From positions 1 to 61,763 of the forward strand of contig CAMCXM010000004.1 in the NCBI GenBank assembly GCA_945883425.1: 61,763 nt of DNA, given 5' to 3'. Every line of letters begins with the position of its first letter. Position 1 is the stretch's first letter. This document shows, piece by piece, positions 17,629 to 26,238 of this stretch. The translations under genes and the position numbers were made by a program. The notes beneath the pieces are model-generated. The model had not been told where the DNA came from. It did no database searches and saw nothing but the letters and a program-made list of their open reading frames with translations. The stretch comes from Spirosoma fluviale (GTDB lineage: Bacteria; Bacteroidota; Bacteroidia; Cytophagales; Flexibacteraceae).

Positions 17629-18652
17629 TTACCAGCAGATCGCGAAGCCACTTCTTTTTCAACTGGATGCCGAACAGGCGCATTATTTGTCGGCATCCCT
17701 ACTGAATGTGTGTGAGGCAATCCCACCTGTACGTTCCGTCCTGAAGCGGATGTTTGTTTATTCAGGAAAAAAGCCCACGGAAAAAGTGTTGGCGGGAATC
17801 CGGTTTCCCAATCCTGTTGGACTGGCGGCAGGCTTTGACAAGAATGCCACGATGATCGACGCCCTTCCTCTCCTGGGATTTGGCTTTGCCGAAATCGGAA
17901 CCGTGACGCCCCGTCCGCAAAAAGGCAATCCGAGACCCCGGCTGTTCCGCATACCGGAGGAAGGTGCCATTCTGAACCGGATGGGTTTTAACAATGACGG
18001 AGTCCAGATGGTGGCGAAACGACTTGCCAAAAGGAAAAACCAGTCGATGATCATCGGCGGTAACATCGGACGGAACAAAATCACCACCAATGAAGATGCC
18101 CACAAAGACTACCTCTATTGCTTTGATTATCTGCAGGATCTGGTTGATTTTTTCACAGTCAATGTGAGTTCGCCCAACACACCGGGACTCCGGCAATTGC
18201 TCGAAAAGGAACCGCTGCAGATATTGCTGGAAACGGTCATGAACCAAAACCGGAAGCGAAAGGAAATGAAGCCGGTGTTTCTGAAAATTTCACCGGATCT
18301 GGAAGAAGACCAGATCGGTCAAATCGCAGAAGTGTGTGTTCAGTCAGGCGTTGCAGGTTTGGTGATTACGAATACTACGGTTTCAATGGACCAGATTCAG
18401 TTTCCTGAGAAAGTCCGGGCACTTGGTTCCGGAGGATTGAGTGGGAATCCAGTGCAGAAATTGTCAAGGGAAAAGCTTCAGAGCATTCGCCAGTTATCGA
18501 CGGGACTGGCCATCATGTCAAGCGGTGGAATCATGAATCCGGAAGATGCCGTGTCCCGTTTTTCGGACGGTGCCGATCTGGTACAGTTGTACACGGGTTT
18601 GGTTTATTATGGCCCCACTCTTCCCTTGGACATTCTGCGTGCGCTTTACTGA
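17621..18652 (+). CDS. pyrD: Quinone-dependent dihydroorotate dehydrogenase
   Basis: A 343-residue class 2 enzyme that oxidises dihydroorotate to orotate with FMN and passes electrons to membrane quinone (fourth step of UMP synthesis). The N-terminal helical extension (residues 1-45), which marks class 2 and contacts the membrane, is present. The FMN-site AAGFDKN, the EIGTVTPRPQKGNPRPRLFR block and the catalytic NVSSPNTPGLR segment (Asn181, Ser184) are intact. It overlaps the small upstream gene by 8 bases. No other pyr genes are near. Confidence 0.96.
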   Translation: MNSYQQIAKPLLFQLDAEQAHYLSASLLNVCEAIPPVRSVLKRMFVYSGKKPTEKVLAGIRFPNPVGLAAGFDKNATMIDALPLLGFGFAEIGTVTPRPQKGNPRPRLFRIPEEGAILNRMGFNNDGVQMVAKRLAKRKNQSMIIGGNIGRNKITTNEDAHKDYLYCFDYLQDLVDFFTVNVSSPNTPGLRQLLEKEPLQILLETVMNQNRKRKEMKPVFLKISPDLEEDQIGQIAEVCVQSGVAGLVITNTTVSMDQIQFPEKVRALGSGGLSGNPVQKLSREKLQSIRQLSTGLAIMSSGGIMNPEDAVSRFSDGADLVQLYTGLVYYGPTLPLDILRALY

Positions 18653-18746
18653 GCGAAAAACTTACCGCTAGTTTTGAAATATCTCTAGATTTGTTTTTTT
18701 ACCTTCCGGTGATTTTATCCTGGAATTCTGCAACACCAGTCCTTTC

Positions 18747-19556
18747 ATGCTCTATTACAAAACCTATCTTCATCCAAGTTCGCCTGAGTGGGTTATTTTT
18801 ATTCATGGAGCCGGGGGAAGTTCCTCCATCTGGTTTAAGCAGATCAAAGACTTTTCCCTCAATTTTAATGTGTTGATGGTTGACCTTCGTGGTCATGGAA
18901 AATCGCAAGGCAACAAAGCCTACGAGCAATACACGTTCAAAGAAATTTGCCAGGATGTGATCGATGTGATGGATCACGCCCGGATTAAAACCGCACATTT
19001 TGTCGGAATATCCCTCGGAACCATTTTAATCCGGAACCTGTATGAAATGGCTCCGGAACGGGTGAAGTCCATGATTCTCGGTGGTGCCATTATGCGACTG
19101 AATCTTCGTGCCAAAGTGCTGTCCGCTTTTGGCGACTGGTTCAAGACCGTGATGCCTTATCTCTGGCTCTACAGTTTTTTTGCCTGGATCATCATGCCAA
19201 AGAAGAGGCACCGTCAGAGTAGGCTGTTGTTCGTAAACGAAGCCCGGAAATTGTGTCAGAAAGAATTCATTTACTGGTACCGGTTGATTTACGAAGTCAA
19301 TCCATTGCTGAAGTACTTTTCAGAGAAGCCATCACTCATCCCCACTTTGTACATAATGGGCGATGAAGACCACATGTTCCTTCCGTTTATCCGGAAGCTG
19401 GTGGTTCAACAATCTCATTCCAAACTATTTGTGGTCGAGAATTCGGGACACGTCTGCAATGTGGACCAGTCGGATATTTTCAACCAGCAATCGATCGGCT
19501 TTATCTTCGAGTCTTCGTTGGTTTCGCCGGTCTCGCCGGTCTTGCCGACTTCGTAG
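18747..19556 (+). CDS. Alpha/beta fold hydrolase
   Basis: A 269-residue protein of the alpha/beta-hydrolase superfamily: oxyanion region FIHGAGGSSS, nucleophile elbow GISLG with Ser89, acid residue in MGDEDHMF (Asp206 or Asp208) and catalytic His235 in NSGH. The substrate is unknown. The last 56 bases are antisense to the end of the DEAD-box helicase at 19501-20928. The hydrolase tail (SSLVSPVSPVLPTS) is low-complexity because it reads the complement of the helicase's PTK repeats. That tail follows the catalytic domain and is probably dispensable. Confidence 0.9.
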   Translation: MLYYKTYLHPSSPEWVIFIHGAGGSSSIWFKQIKDFSLNFNVLMVDLRGHGKSQGNKAYEQYTFKEICQDVIDVMDHARIKTAHFVGISLGTILIRNLYEMAPERVKSMILGGAIMRLNLRAKVLSAFGDWFKTVMPYLWLYSFFAWIIMPKKRHRQSRLLFVNEARKLCQKEFIYWYRLIYEVNPLLKYFSEKPSLIPTLYIMGDEDHMFLPFIRKLVVQQSHSKLFVVENSGHVCNVDQSDIFNQQSIGFIFESSLVSPVSPVLPTS

Positions 19557-20928
19557 TTTTCGTCGGGTTTGCAGGCTTTGTAGGTTTCGTTGGTTTCGCC
19601 GAATGTGACATAGAAGGCGGCCGTTTTGCAAAGGCTTTTTTCGGATTGGCTTTTGGCTTGCTGAAATTGTTGCTGTCCTTTTTATCGTGGAACGCACCTT
19701 TAAATTCGGGATCCGCTCTTTTCTTCTGGTCGTCGAGTTTCCGTAAAATCTCCTGTTGCTCTTCGTACGGAGTCTCTTTGGCGATCAAAATCTCCGGAAC
19801 CATTTCTTCCTGAATTTTCATCCGGATCAGTTTTTCAACTCTGCTCAGGTGCAATTCATCGGGTGCGTTTACAAACGAAATCGCTTTTCCTTCTCTGAGC
19901 GCTCTCCCCGTCCGGCCAATGCGGTGGACGTAGTCTTCATACTGAACCGGAATATCAAAGTTGATCACCAAAGAAATACGGGCTACATCGAGTCCTCTTG
20001 ATGCTACATCGGTCGTCACCAATATTTTAACAGTTCCCGCGTGCAGTGATTCGACGGCAGCACTTCGGGTATTGGTTCCTTTATTGGCATGCAGAAAGGC
20101 CACTTCGGTGATCAGTTTTCGTTTCAGATACTTCCCGATTTCGGTGGCGTGCTTTTTGGTTTTGACAAAAACAAGGGCGGCGTCTTCTTCGGTAAGTCCT
20201 TTGAGAATGGACACCAGAAGGTTGAGTTTGGTCTGAAAATTATAGGTTCGGTAGACAACCTGTTTGATTGTTTCGGCAGGTGTGGCCTGTGGAGTGACTT
20301 CAATTTTCTCGGGAAACTCCAGAAACTCTTCCGCCAGTGTTTCAACCTTTTCAGGGAAAGTGGCAGAGAAAAGCAGGTTTTGTCGTTTTGACGGAATTTT
20401 TTCTAAAATCTTACGGATTTGTGGCATGAAGCCCATGTCCATCATTCGGTCTGCTTCATCAATTACCAGGGTGCGGATATCCTTTAGTTTCCATTCACCG
20501 GTATCATACAATTCCAGAAAGCGGCCGGGGGTGGCGAACACAATGTCAACCCCCTTTTTTAATTGGTTTAACTGTGCGGTGACTCCGGTGCCCCCGATCA
20601 GGCAAGCCATCCGAAGGCCGGTGTTCACATTAAGTGCCTCAAAATGAAGAGATAACTGTGTAACAAGCTCTTTTGTAGGGGCAATCACCATGGCTCTCAC
20701 ATTGTCTCCCTGAGGAAAATGGAGCTTGGAAATCAGCGGAATAAGAAAGGCGGCCGATTTCCCTGTCCCGGTTTGAGCAATGCCCAGAATGTCTTTGCCA
20801 GCCTTCGCCAGGGGAATAGCTTTTTCCTGAATGGGAGTGGGATCTGGCCAGCCCTGTGCTTCAATAGCATCCTGAAGTTGCTTATTAAAGTTGAATTTTG
20901 AAAAGCCCGAAATGCTTCGATTGTCCAT
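19501..20928 (-). CDS. DEAD-box RNA helicase, RhlE-like
   Basis: A 475-residue ATP-dependent RNA helicase. Motifs in order: Q-motif near residues 9-35, Walker A AQTGTGKS (51-58), PTKEL, TPGR, DEAD (157-160), SAT (188-190), TTDVASRGLD and HRIGRTGR (335-342). After the two RecA domains, a basic tail from about residue 400 ends in PTK/PAKP-type repeats, typical of RNA-binding tails in Bacteroidota RhlE-like proteins. The family acts in ribosome assembly and RNA turnover. The last 56 bases overlap the convergent hydrolase gene. Confidence 0.95.
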   Translation of the reverse strand: MDNRSISGFSKFNFNKQLQDAIEAQGWPDPTPIQEKAIPLAKAGKDILGIAQTGTGKSAAFLIPLISKLHFPQGDNVRAMVIAPTKELVTQLSLHFEALNVNTGLRMACLIGGTGVTAQLNQLKKGVDIVFATPGRFLELYDTGEWKLKDIRTLVIDEADRMMDMGFMPQIRKILEKIPSKRQNLLFSATFPEKVETLAEEFLEFPEKIEVTPQATPAETIKQVVYRTYNFQTKLNLLVSILKGLTEEDAALVFVKTKKHATEIGKYLKRKLITEVAFLHANKGTNTRSAAVESLHAGTVKILVTTDVASRGLDVARISLVINFDIPVQYEDYVHRIGRTGRALREGKAISFVNAPDELHLSRVEKLIRMKIQEEMVPEILIAKETPYEEQQEILRKLDDQKKRADPEFKGAFHDKKDSNNFSKPKANPKKAFAKRPPSMSHSAKPTKPTKPANPTKTTKSARPARPAKPTKTRR

Positions 20929-21107
20929 TGAATCTTTCTGAAAAACTTCAAATTTAACGAAATCCTACACGTACTGAGTGAGCATTATTTGGCCATGATT
21001 GGTTTCTGAAAAATTAGGCTCTATACTTGAATCTGAATAGACAACGCAGGCACAATAGTAAACGGCGGATAATTATTTTACGTAAAACCCGATGATTGAC
21101 CAGAACT

Positions 21108-21653
21108 ATGGCAAGTGTTTTTGACCAGTACCAGATGATGCGAACCCATCATTTGATTTTTGGGTATAGAGGCACATTGACCAATGATTTGATTACTTCA
21201 CTCCTTCAACTTTCTGATTCAAAGTTGAAAGAGTTAAAGACGCCCTTCAGAAAAAAGAAGTCAATTATCAATATCCTTATCGAATGCCTTCAGAATATTC
21301 TATACCATTCTGAGTCTTTTCATGATGGTTTGTTCAGCGGGCATCATTGCCTGTTTTTACTTGGAAAAAGAGAAAGTGACTATTTTATCCAGATTGGTAA
21401 TTTCATCGACAACACTCAGATGACAGATTTACAATCGAAGCTTGATTACCTCAACACCCTGGATTCAAAGCAAATTCATAAAATGTATCTCGAAGTTCTT
21501 GAGAACGGAATCATATCCGATAAAGGAGGAGCTGGTCTCGGAATTCTTCGTGTCATGAAAGATTCCGGAAGCAAAATTCAATACGCTTTCCAATCGATTG
21601 ACAAGACAAGGTCTTTTTATTGTATGGAAATTGTGATTAGTGAACAAGTTTAA
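21108..21653 (+). CDS. siaB: SiaB family protein kinase (DUF6272)
   Basis: A 181-residue protein matching SiaB in layout: an N-terminal DQYQMMRTHHLIFGYRG segment, an N-box-like IECLQNILYHS helix and a C-terminal GGAGLGILRVMKDSG segment, resembling a reduced GHKL/HATPase fold. In Pseudomonas SiaB is the kinase and SiaA the phosphatase of the small regulator SiaC, which controls diguanylate cyclase SiaD. The ATG at 21108 is chosen over a TTG 12 bases upstream because it fits the family N-terminus. TATACTTG, a near-consensus -7 element, lies upstream around 21025. SiaC follows within 13 bases. Confidence 0.82.
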   Translation: MASVFDQYQMMRTHHLIFGYRGTLTNDLITSLLQLSDSKLKELKTPFRKKKSIINILIECLQNILYHSESFHDGLFSGHHCLFLLGKRESDYFIQIGNFIDNTQMTDLQSKLDYLNTLDSKQIHKMYLEVLENGIISDKGGAGLGILRVMKDSGSKIQYAFQSIDKTRSFYCMEIVISEQV

Positions 21654-21666
21654 TAAGCCTGGTGAT

Positions 21667-22050
21667 ATGGAAAATATTGAAATCGAACCAACTGCAACAA
21701 CCCCAAAAATAAGTTTCCGTCCGGGAGATGGTTATTTTGAAATTTCCGGTAAATCCCTACCAGAGAATTCATTTGAATTCTATAAGCCTTTGCTTGATTA
21801 CATCGAGGCTTATGCCGAACGACCCGAAACCGAAACATCTCTTGTCTTCAAACTTCAGTATTTTAATACGTCATCCACTTCGCACTTTTTGCGGATGATA
21901 AAGAAGTTTGAAAAAATCTTCACCGATGGTAAAGACGCCAAAGTACACTGGTACTATGACGAAGATGATGAAGATATGAAAGAAGCTGGAGAAGATTTTA
22001 AAGTGCTCTCCAAGTTACCCATCGACATCATCGGAACTCAAGTCGACTAA
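21667..22050 (+). CDS. siaC: SiaC family regulatory phosphoprotein (DUF1987)
   Basis: A 127-residue acidic protein. The family signature is clear: an N-terminal EPTATTPKISFRPGDGYFEISGKSLPE with the conserved SGxSxPE, then LVFKLQYFNTSSTSHFL with the Ser/Thr cluster phosphorylated in SiaC, and an acidic YYDEDDEDMKEAGED loop. The ATG at 21667 is chosen over a GTG at 21640 that would lie inside siaB. It is the predicted substrate of the adjacent kinase. No phosphatase (SiaA) or diguanylate cyclase (SiaD) gene is in the window, so the output is unknown. Confidence 0.88.
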   Translation: MENIEIEPTATTPKISFRPGDGYFEISGKSLPENSFEFYKPLLDYIEAYAERPETETSLVFKLQYFNTSSTSHFLRMIKKFEKIFTDGKDAKVHWYYDEDDEDMKEAGEDFKVLSKLPIDIIGTQVD

Positions 22051-22051
22051 G

Positions 22052-23251
22052 TCATTCTGAACGGCTTTTTCTTCGCTCCCGTTCAGACCGGATCAGGGCA
22101 AGTTCCCGACTTGTCTGTCCCGCAACCGATGTGTTTTCTGACGCTCTTCTTACAAGGTAGGGCATAACTGAAAAAACAGGTCCATACGGAACGTACTTAG
22201 CCACATTGAATCCTTCTTTGGCCAGCGCATAACTGATGTTGTCGCTCATTCCATATAGCTGAGCAAACCAGATTCGTTCGTCATTGCGGGAAATTGAAAG
22301 TGCATCCATTTCTTTGGCCAGATCCAGATTGCTGGTTTCGTTATGAGACCCTGAACAGAAATGCACATGCTGCAGATTTTCCAGACAAAACTTCCAGGCA
22401 AGATTGAAATCGTTATCCGTTCCGGCCTTTGTGGAGTGAATCGGATTCCGAATGTTTTTCTTTGCCGCATACGCCGCTTCCTTTTCCATATACGCTCCAC
22501 GTACCAGTTTGGCTCCCAACACGTAACCGGATGATTTGGCCTTGTTGCCGGCTGAAATCAGTCTTTCCAGCATATCGGCTCGGTATAATTGATAGGTGTT
22601 GAACACGATGGCCGTTTGTTGATTGTGGTTCGCCATTTCTTCATACACCCACTGATCGATCGCATCCTGAATCCAGGATTCTTCCGCATCCACAAACAAC
22701 CGGACCTTTTTATTGGCAGCGGCCCGGCAAATCGCCGAGAATCGTTTGCGTGCATTCTGGTGTTTTTTTTCTTCGTCTTCTGCGAGCGAAAGACCGGCCT
22801 GCACTTTTTCCAGGATCCGGACATCGGCAATGCCGGAGGTTTTGAACACGGCAAACGGAACTTCTTTTTTTCCGGCAGCTATCTGAATGGTCGAAATGGT
22901 TTCTGCTTCGACTCTGTCAAACCCCGATTCAGTCTTTTCCCCTTCTACTGAATAATCCAGAATGGTACCGATGTGGAATTCCGACAGTTTTCCAATCGTT
23001 TTCACACATTCATCCAGGGTTTCGCCTCCGCAGAAATGCTGGAAGATGGTTGCCTTCACCAACGATTTCACCGGGAGTTTCATTGAAATGGACATCATCA
23101 GCGCCTGAACAGAAAACTTGTTCAGGGTCGGGTTGTTCATGAGCGAAAACATCCATTCCATTTTCTGCAGGTCGCCGTCGGACCGGTGCGCAAAGGCTAT
23201 TTGCGGATTGTCGAGCCGAATGCCGGAATTTGTGGTGTCTGTCGGTTTCAT
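22052..23251 (-). CDS. Proline dehydrogenase family protein
   Basis: A 399-residue monofunctional PRODH. It oxidises L-proline to pyrroline-5-carboxylate with FAD, feeding electrons to quinone. Recognisable segments are the FAD/substrate motif LVRGAYMEKE, CSGSHNETS, LYGMSDNISYAL, and the substrate-binding KYVPYGPV followed by PYLVRRASEN near the C-terminus. It is a single-domain form, with no P5C dehydrogenase fused or adjacent. It converges with siaC, the stops being only 1 base apart. A 9-bp inverted repeat (TCTGAACGG) lies across its 3' end but lacks a T-run. Confidence 0.94.
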   Translation of the reverse strand: MKPTDTTNSGIRLDNPQIAFAHRSDGDLQKMEWMFSLMNNPTLNKFSVQALMMSISMKLPVKSLVKATIFQHFCGGETLDECVKTIGKLSEFHIGTILDYSVEGEKTESGFDRVEAETISTIQIAAGKKEVPFAVFKTSGIADVRILEKVQAGLSLAEDEEKKHQNARKRFSAICRAAANKKVRLFVDAEESWIQDAIDQWVYEEMANHNQQTAIVFNTYQLYRADMLERLISAGNKAKSSGYVLGAKLVRGAYMEKEAAYAAKKNIRNPIHSTKAGTDNDFNLAWKFCLENLQHVHFCSGSHNETSNLDLAKEMDALSISRNDERIWFAQLYGMSDNISYALAKEGFNVAKYVPYGPVFSVMPYLVRRASENTSVAGQTSRELALIRSERERRKSRSE

Positions 23252-23275
23252 CTTTCCTATTTGTTTTTCAGTGTA

Positions 23276-23839
23276 TTAACCAGGATTTGAATGCAATGGT
23301 TTTTCCGGCATTGCCTCCGGTTCAAATTGAAAGTGGTGATGGATGGCACCAACGGCCAGTTGCAGCCGGGCGTCTCCAGTTCCACTTATTTCAGCCCACA
23401 GAACTCCTGATTTCTGCAGTTCGTTTTGATAAAGCGTGTAAAAGTATTCCTGCCGGTCGGGATTTTCGCGAATGGGATCGGGTTCCCATTGAAGATCGGG
23501 CTTCATGAGGAGGTGCAGGTCGTAGGTTCGTTTGGCGCTTTCCTGCAAAATCCAGTCCGGACAGTTTCCAAAAACATCTTCCATCCAGATTTTGATTACC
23601 AGAAGATTGGTGTCGCAAAACAACCATGGGTTGAGGCTCTTTTCCATTCCTTCTTCCAGCTCAATCTGCTGTCGGGCAATGTTTTCCACATCCTCTTTTG
23701 TGTATGGTTTCCGGCAGGTTGAAATATACTCCCGGGCTGCTTCTGGAATCCACTCGCCATCAAACCACTCCGCCAGTTGACGGCAAAGTGTTGTTTTTCC
23801 GGTCGATTCCGGACCCACTATGGCAATTTTCCTTTTCAT
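23276..23839 (-). CDS. NadR/Ttd14-like AAA ATPase, probable nicotinamide riboside kinase
   Basis: A 187-residue P-loop protein with Walker A GPESTGKT at residues 9-16. The WIPEAAREYI segment and the overall length resemble the ribosylnicotinamide-kinase domain of NadR, without the repressor and adenylyltransferase domains. It overlaps pnuC by 4 bases (ATGA), so the two are translated together. PnuC imports nicotinamide riboside and the kinase would trap it as nicotinamide mononucleotide. The kinase activity is inferred from fold and neighbour. Confidence 0.8.
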   Translation of the reverse strand: MKRKIAIVGPESTGKTTLCRQLAEWFDGEWIPEAAREYISTCRKPYTKEDVENIARQQIELEEGMEKSLNPWLFCDTNLLVIKIWMEDVFGNCPDWILQESAKRTYDLHLLMKPDLQWEPDPIRENPDRQEYFYTLYQNELQKSGVLWAEISGTGDARLQLAVGAIHHHFQFEPEAMPEKPLHSNPG

Positions 23840-24411
23840 GCCTGCTTCTCCCCTTTTTTCCAGTCAAAATATCCCTTCATTGCCAGAAGGAGCAATATTC
23901 CATATAAAGCAGAGAAGAACCAAAGCTCTTTGTGAACATAGAGACAAATTGATACCAGGTTGATGAGAATCCATAGTATCCAGTTTTCGATCCACCGTCT
24001 GGCAAGCCAGATCTGAGCCACAATACTAAATGCGGTAATCAGAGCATCGAGGAATGGCTGACTGGAGCGGTTGATCGTTGTCAGAAACCCAAAAAGAAGT
24101 CCAAATCCCACAAGTCCCGCCAGCAAACTGATCCACAAAGACGAAACAGGAATCTTCATTACAAGAAGTGCGCCTTCATTTGATTTTCCAGTTTCCCATT
24201 GCCACCAGCCGTAAATTCCGGATAGGAAGTAGAATACCTGCAAACCGCATTCGGCAAAAAGCCCGCTGCTCAGATATACCCACGAAGCCAGAGTGACGGA
24301 AATCAAACCGATTGGCCAGCCAATGGAATTCCGCCTTGTATTGAGCCAGATCGAAACCACGCAGGTGGCCGAAGAGGCAAATTCAATGACAGGTTCCAGG
24401 AGCAGATTCAT
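23836..24411 (-). CDS. pnuC: Nicotinamide riboside transporter PnuC
   Basis: A 191-residue membrane protein with about seven hydrophobic helices and the PnuC hallmarks: an early SIWLNTRRNSIGWPIGLI region, the aromatic YGWWQW segment and WILINLVSICLY near the end. PnuC proteins are facilitated-diffusion transporters for vitamin-like ribosides. The partner kinase points to nicotinamide riboside. No TPP riboswitch precedes it, so the thiamin-transporting PnuT variant is less likely. Confidence 0.9.
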   Translation of the reverse strand: MNLLLEPVIEFASSATCVVSIWLNTRRNSIGWPIGLISVTLASWVYLSSGLFAECGLQVFYFLSGIYGWWQWETGKSNEGALLVMKIPVSSLWISLLAGLVGFGLLFGFLTTINRSSQPFLDALITAFSIVAQIWLARRWIENWILWILINLVSICLYVHKELWFFSALYGILLLLAMKGYFDWKKGEKQA

Positions 24412-24539
24412 TCCGGTTCAAAAAAAACGTGGCAAATATGCGTTCAAGTGGCGGGAAAAAAGCAGGTTCTTCGGTGATTGAAAAATTCTGTTTTTCAGAT
24501 TCAGCAGATTTTATTGTTTTGCAGAAACTTTACGAGAGG

Positions 24540-26075
24540 ATGTTAGCGAAAATTTATGGATCTGCTGTGCAGGGAGTGCAGGCATTTCCCGTGACCGTGG
24601 AGGTCAGTGTCGGTACAGGAACCGAAATGTTTATTGTCGGCTTGCCGGATGCAGCGGTGAAAGAAAGCAGCCACCGCGTAGAATCGGCCATTAAAGAAGC
24701 CGACTTCCAGATGCCCCGGCAAAAAGTGGTGGTCAATCTGGCCCCGGCCGATACCAAAAAAGAAGGTTCTTCCTATGACTTGCCCATTGCCATTGGTGTT
24801 TTGGTGGCGTCGGGCCAGATCAGTTCGTCGCTTCTGGAGGAATACCTGATTATGGGCGAATTGTCGCTCGATGGGAGTCTCCGGCCCATAAAAGGGGTGT
24901 TGCCCATTGCCATCGAAGCCAGAGGAAAATACAAAGGATTCATTCTTCCAAAACAAAATGCCAGCGAAGCCGCCATTGTTTCCAACCTCGATGTGATTGG
25001 TGTGGAGAACCTGATGGAGGCCGTCGATTTTCTCGAAAACCGGATCTGGATTGAACCCCTGGTTCGCGATACCAAAGAGATTTTCTTTTCAAACCTGAAC
25101 AACTACGAAGCCGATTTCAGCCATGTGCAGGGACAGGAAAACATCAAACGGGCACTCGAAATTGCCGCCGCCGGTGGCCACAATGTGATCATGATCGGAC
25201 CTCCGGGAGCAGGTAAAACCATGTTGGCCAAGCGTTTGCCGTCCATTCTTCCTCCTCTGGATTTGCGGGAAGCACTGGAAACAACCAAAATCCATTCGGT
25301 GGCAGGGAAACTGTCGAAACTCGACGGACTGGTTACCACCCGCCCTTTTCGTTCTCCTCATCACACCGTTAGTGACGTTGCCCTGGTCGGTGGAGGCAAC
25401 ATTCCACAACCGGGAGAAATATCGCTGGCACACAACGGGGTTTTGTTTCTGGATGAATTGCCTGAATTCAAGCGTTCCGTCCTTGAAGTGCTGCGTCAAC
25501 CATTGGAAGAACGAAAAATCGCCATTTCCCGTGCCCGGTTTGCGGTCGATTTTCCGGCCAGTTTCATGCTCATTGCCAGTATGAATCCCTGTCCCTGTGG
25601 ATATTACAACCATCCTGATAAAGAATGCGTTTGCCCTCCGGGAGCCGTTCAGCGGTATCTCAATAAAATATCGGGTCCTTTACTCGACCGGATCGATTTG
25701 CATGTGGAGGTAACGCCGGTTTCGTTTGAAAAAATAACCTCTCAGCAAAGGACAGAATCGTCAGACAGCATCCGGCAAAGGGTAATTGCAGCGAGACAAA
25801 TTCAGACAGATCGTTTCAAAGAACAGGACGGAATTTTCAGCAACGCCATGATGCCGACGCCTATGGTGACTGAAGTTTGCCAGATCACCGAAGCCGGACG
25901 GAATCTTTTGAAAACCGCCATGCAAAGACTGGGACTTTCGGCCAGAGCCTACGACCGGATCTTAAAAGTAAGCCGGACCATTGCCGACCTTGCTGGTTCA
26001 AACGAGATCAAAACCGAACATCTGGCAGAGGCCATTCAGTACCGGAGTCTGGATCGGGAAAACTGGGCCGGTTGA
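24540..26075 (+). CDS. YifB/ComM family Mg-chelatase-like AAA ATPase
   Basis: A protein of 511 residues from the ATG at 24540, where the family start MLAKIYGSAV falls; the frame extends upstream to 24429 but without family sequence. The N-terminal chelatase-I domain (residues 1-165) precedes the AAA domain with Walker A GPPGAGKT and Walker B VLFLDELPEF, then the zinc-like CPCGYYN...CVC motif and the C-terminal lid domain. Its homolog ComM is a hexameric helicase promoting branch migration when incoming DNA is integrated during natural transformation. The ATG follows AGAGG almost directly. Confidence 0.94.
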   Translation: MLAKIYGSAVQGVQAFPVTVEVSVGTGTEMFIVGLPDAAVKESSHRVESAIKEADFQMPRQKVVVNLAPADTKKEGSSYDLPIAIGVLVASGQISSSLLEEYLIMGELSLDGSLRPIKGVLPIAIEARGKYKGFILPKQNASEAAIVSNLDVIGVENLMEAVDFLENRIWIEPLVRDTKEIFFSNLNNYEADFSHVQGQENIKRALEIAAAGGHNVIMIGPPGAGKTMLAKRLPSILPPLDLREALETTKIHSVAGKLSKLDGLVTTRPFRSPHHTVSDVALVGGGNIPQPGEISLAHNGVLFLDELPEFKRSVLEVLRQPLEERKIAISRARFAVDFPASFMLIASMNPCPCGYYNHPDKECVCPPGAVQRYLNKISGPLLDRIDLHVEVTPVSFEKITSQQRTESSDSIRQRVIAARQIQTDRFKEQDGIFSNAMMPTPMVTEVCQITEAGRNLLKTAMQRLGLSARAYDRILKVSRTIADLAGSNEIKTEHLAEAIQYRSLDRENWAG

Positions 26076-26161
26076 TTCCGGATCTAAGAGGAACTCATAC
26101 ACACTGACGTTCAAATTTGAAAACGAAATCGATCCAATTTCAAAACTTCGGGACGAAAAAA

Positions 26162-26190
26162 TTGGCTGACGATCAATTCTGGCTATTTTG
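26162..26190 (+). promoter_or_regulatory. Probable promoter of cyanophycin synthetase
   Basis: TTGG at 26162-26165 and TATTTTG at 26184-26190, with 19 bases between TTG and TA, form a near-match to the Bacteroidota promoter (one base short in the -7 element). It lies 49 bases upstream of the cphA start. Confidence 0.4.
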
Positions 26191-26238
26191 CCCCAGAATA
26201 TCAAAACCGAATTCAATTACAGCAGCACAATCTTTAGC

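Noticed and set aside
22056-22096. Terminator from the TCTGAACGG inverted repeat at the siaC/proline dehydrogenase junction
   Set aside because: The 9-bp stem is not followed by a T-run on either strand and lies mostly inside the proline dehydrogenase coding sequence.
24412-24539. Riboswitch upstream of pnuC
   Set aside because: No TPP or NAD-responsive riboswitch core could be recognised in the short leader.
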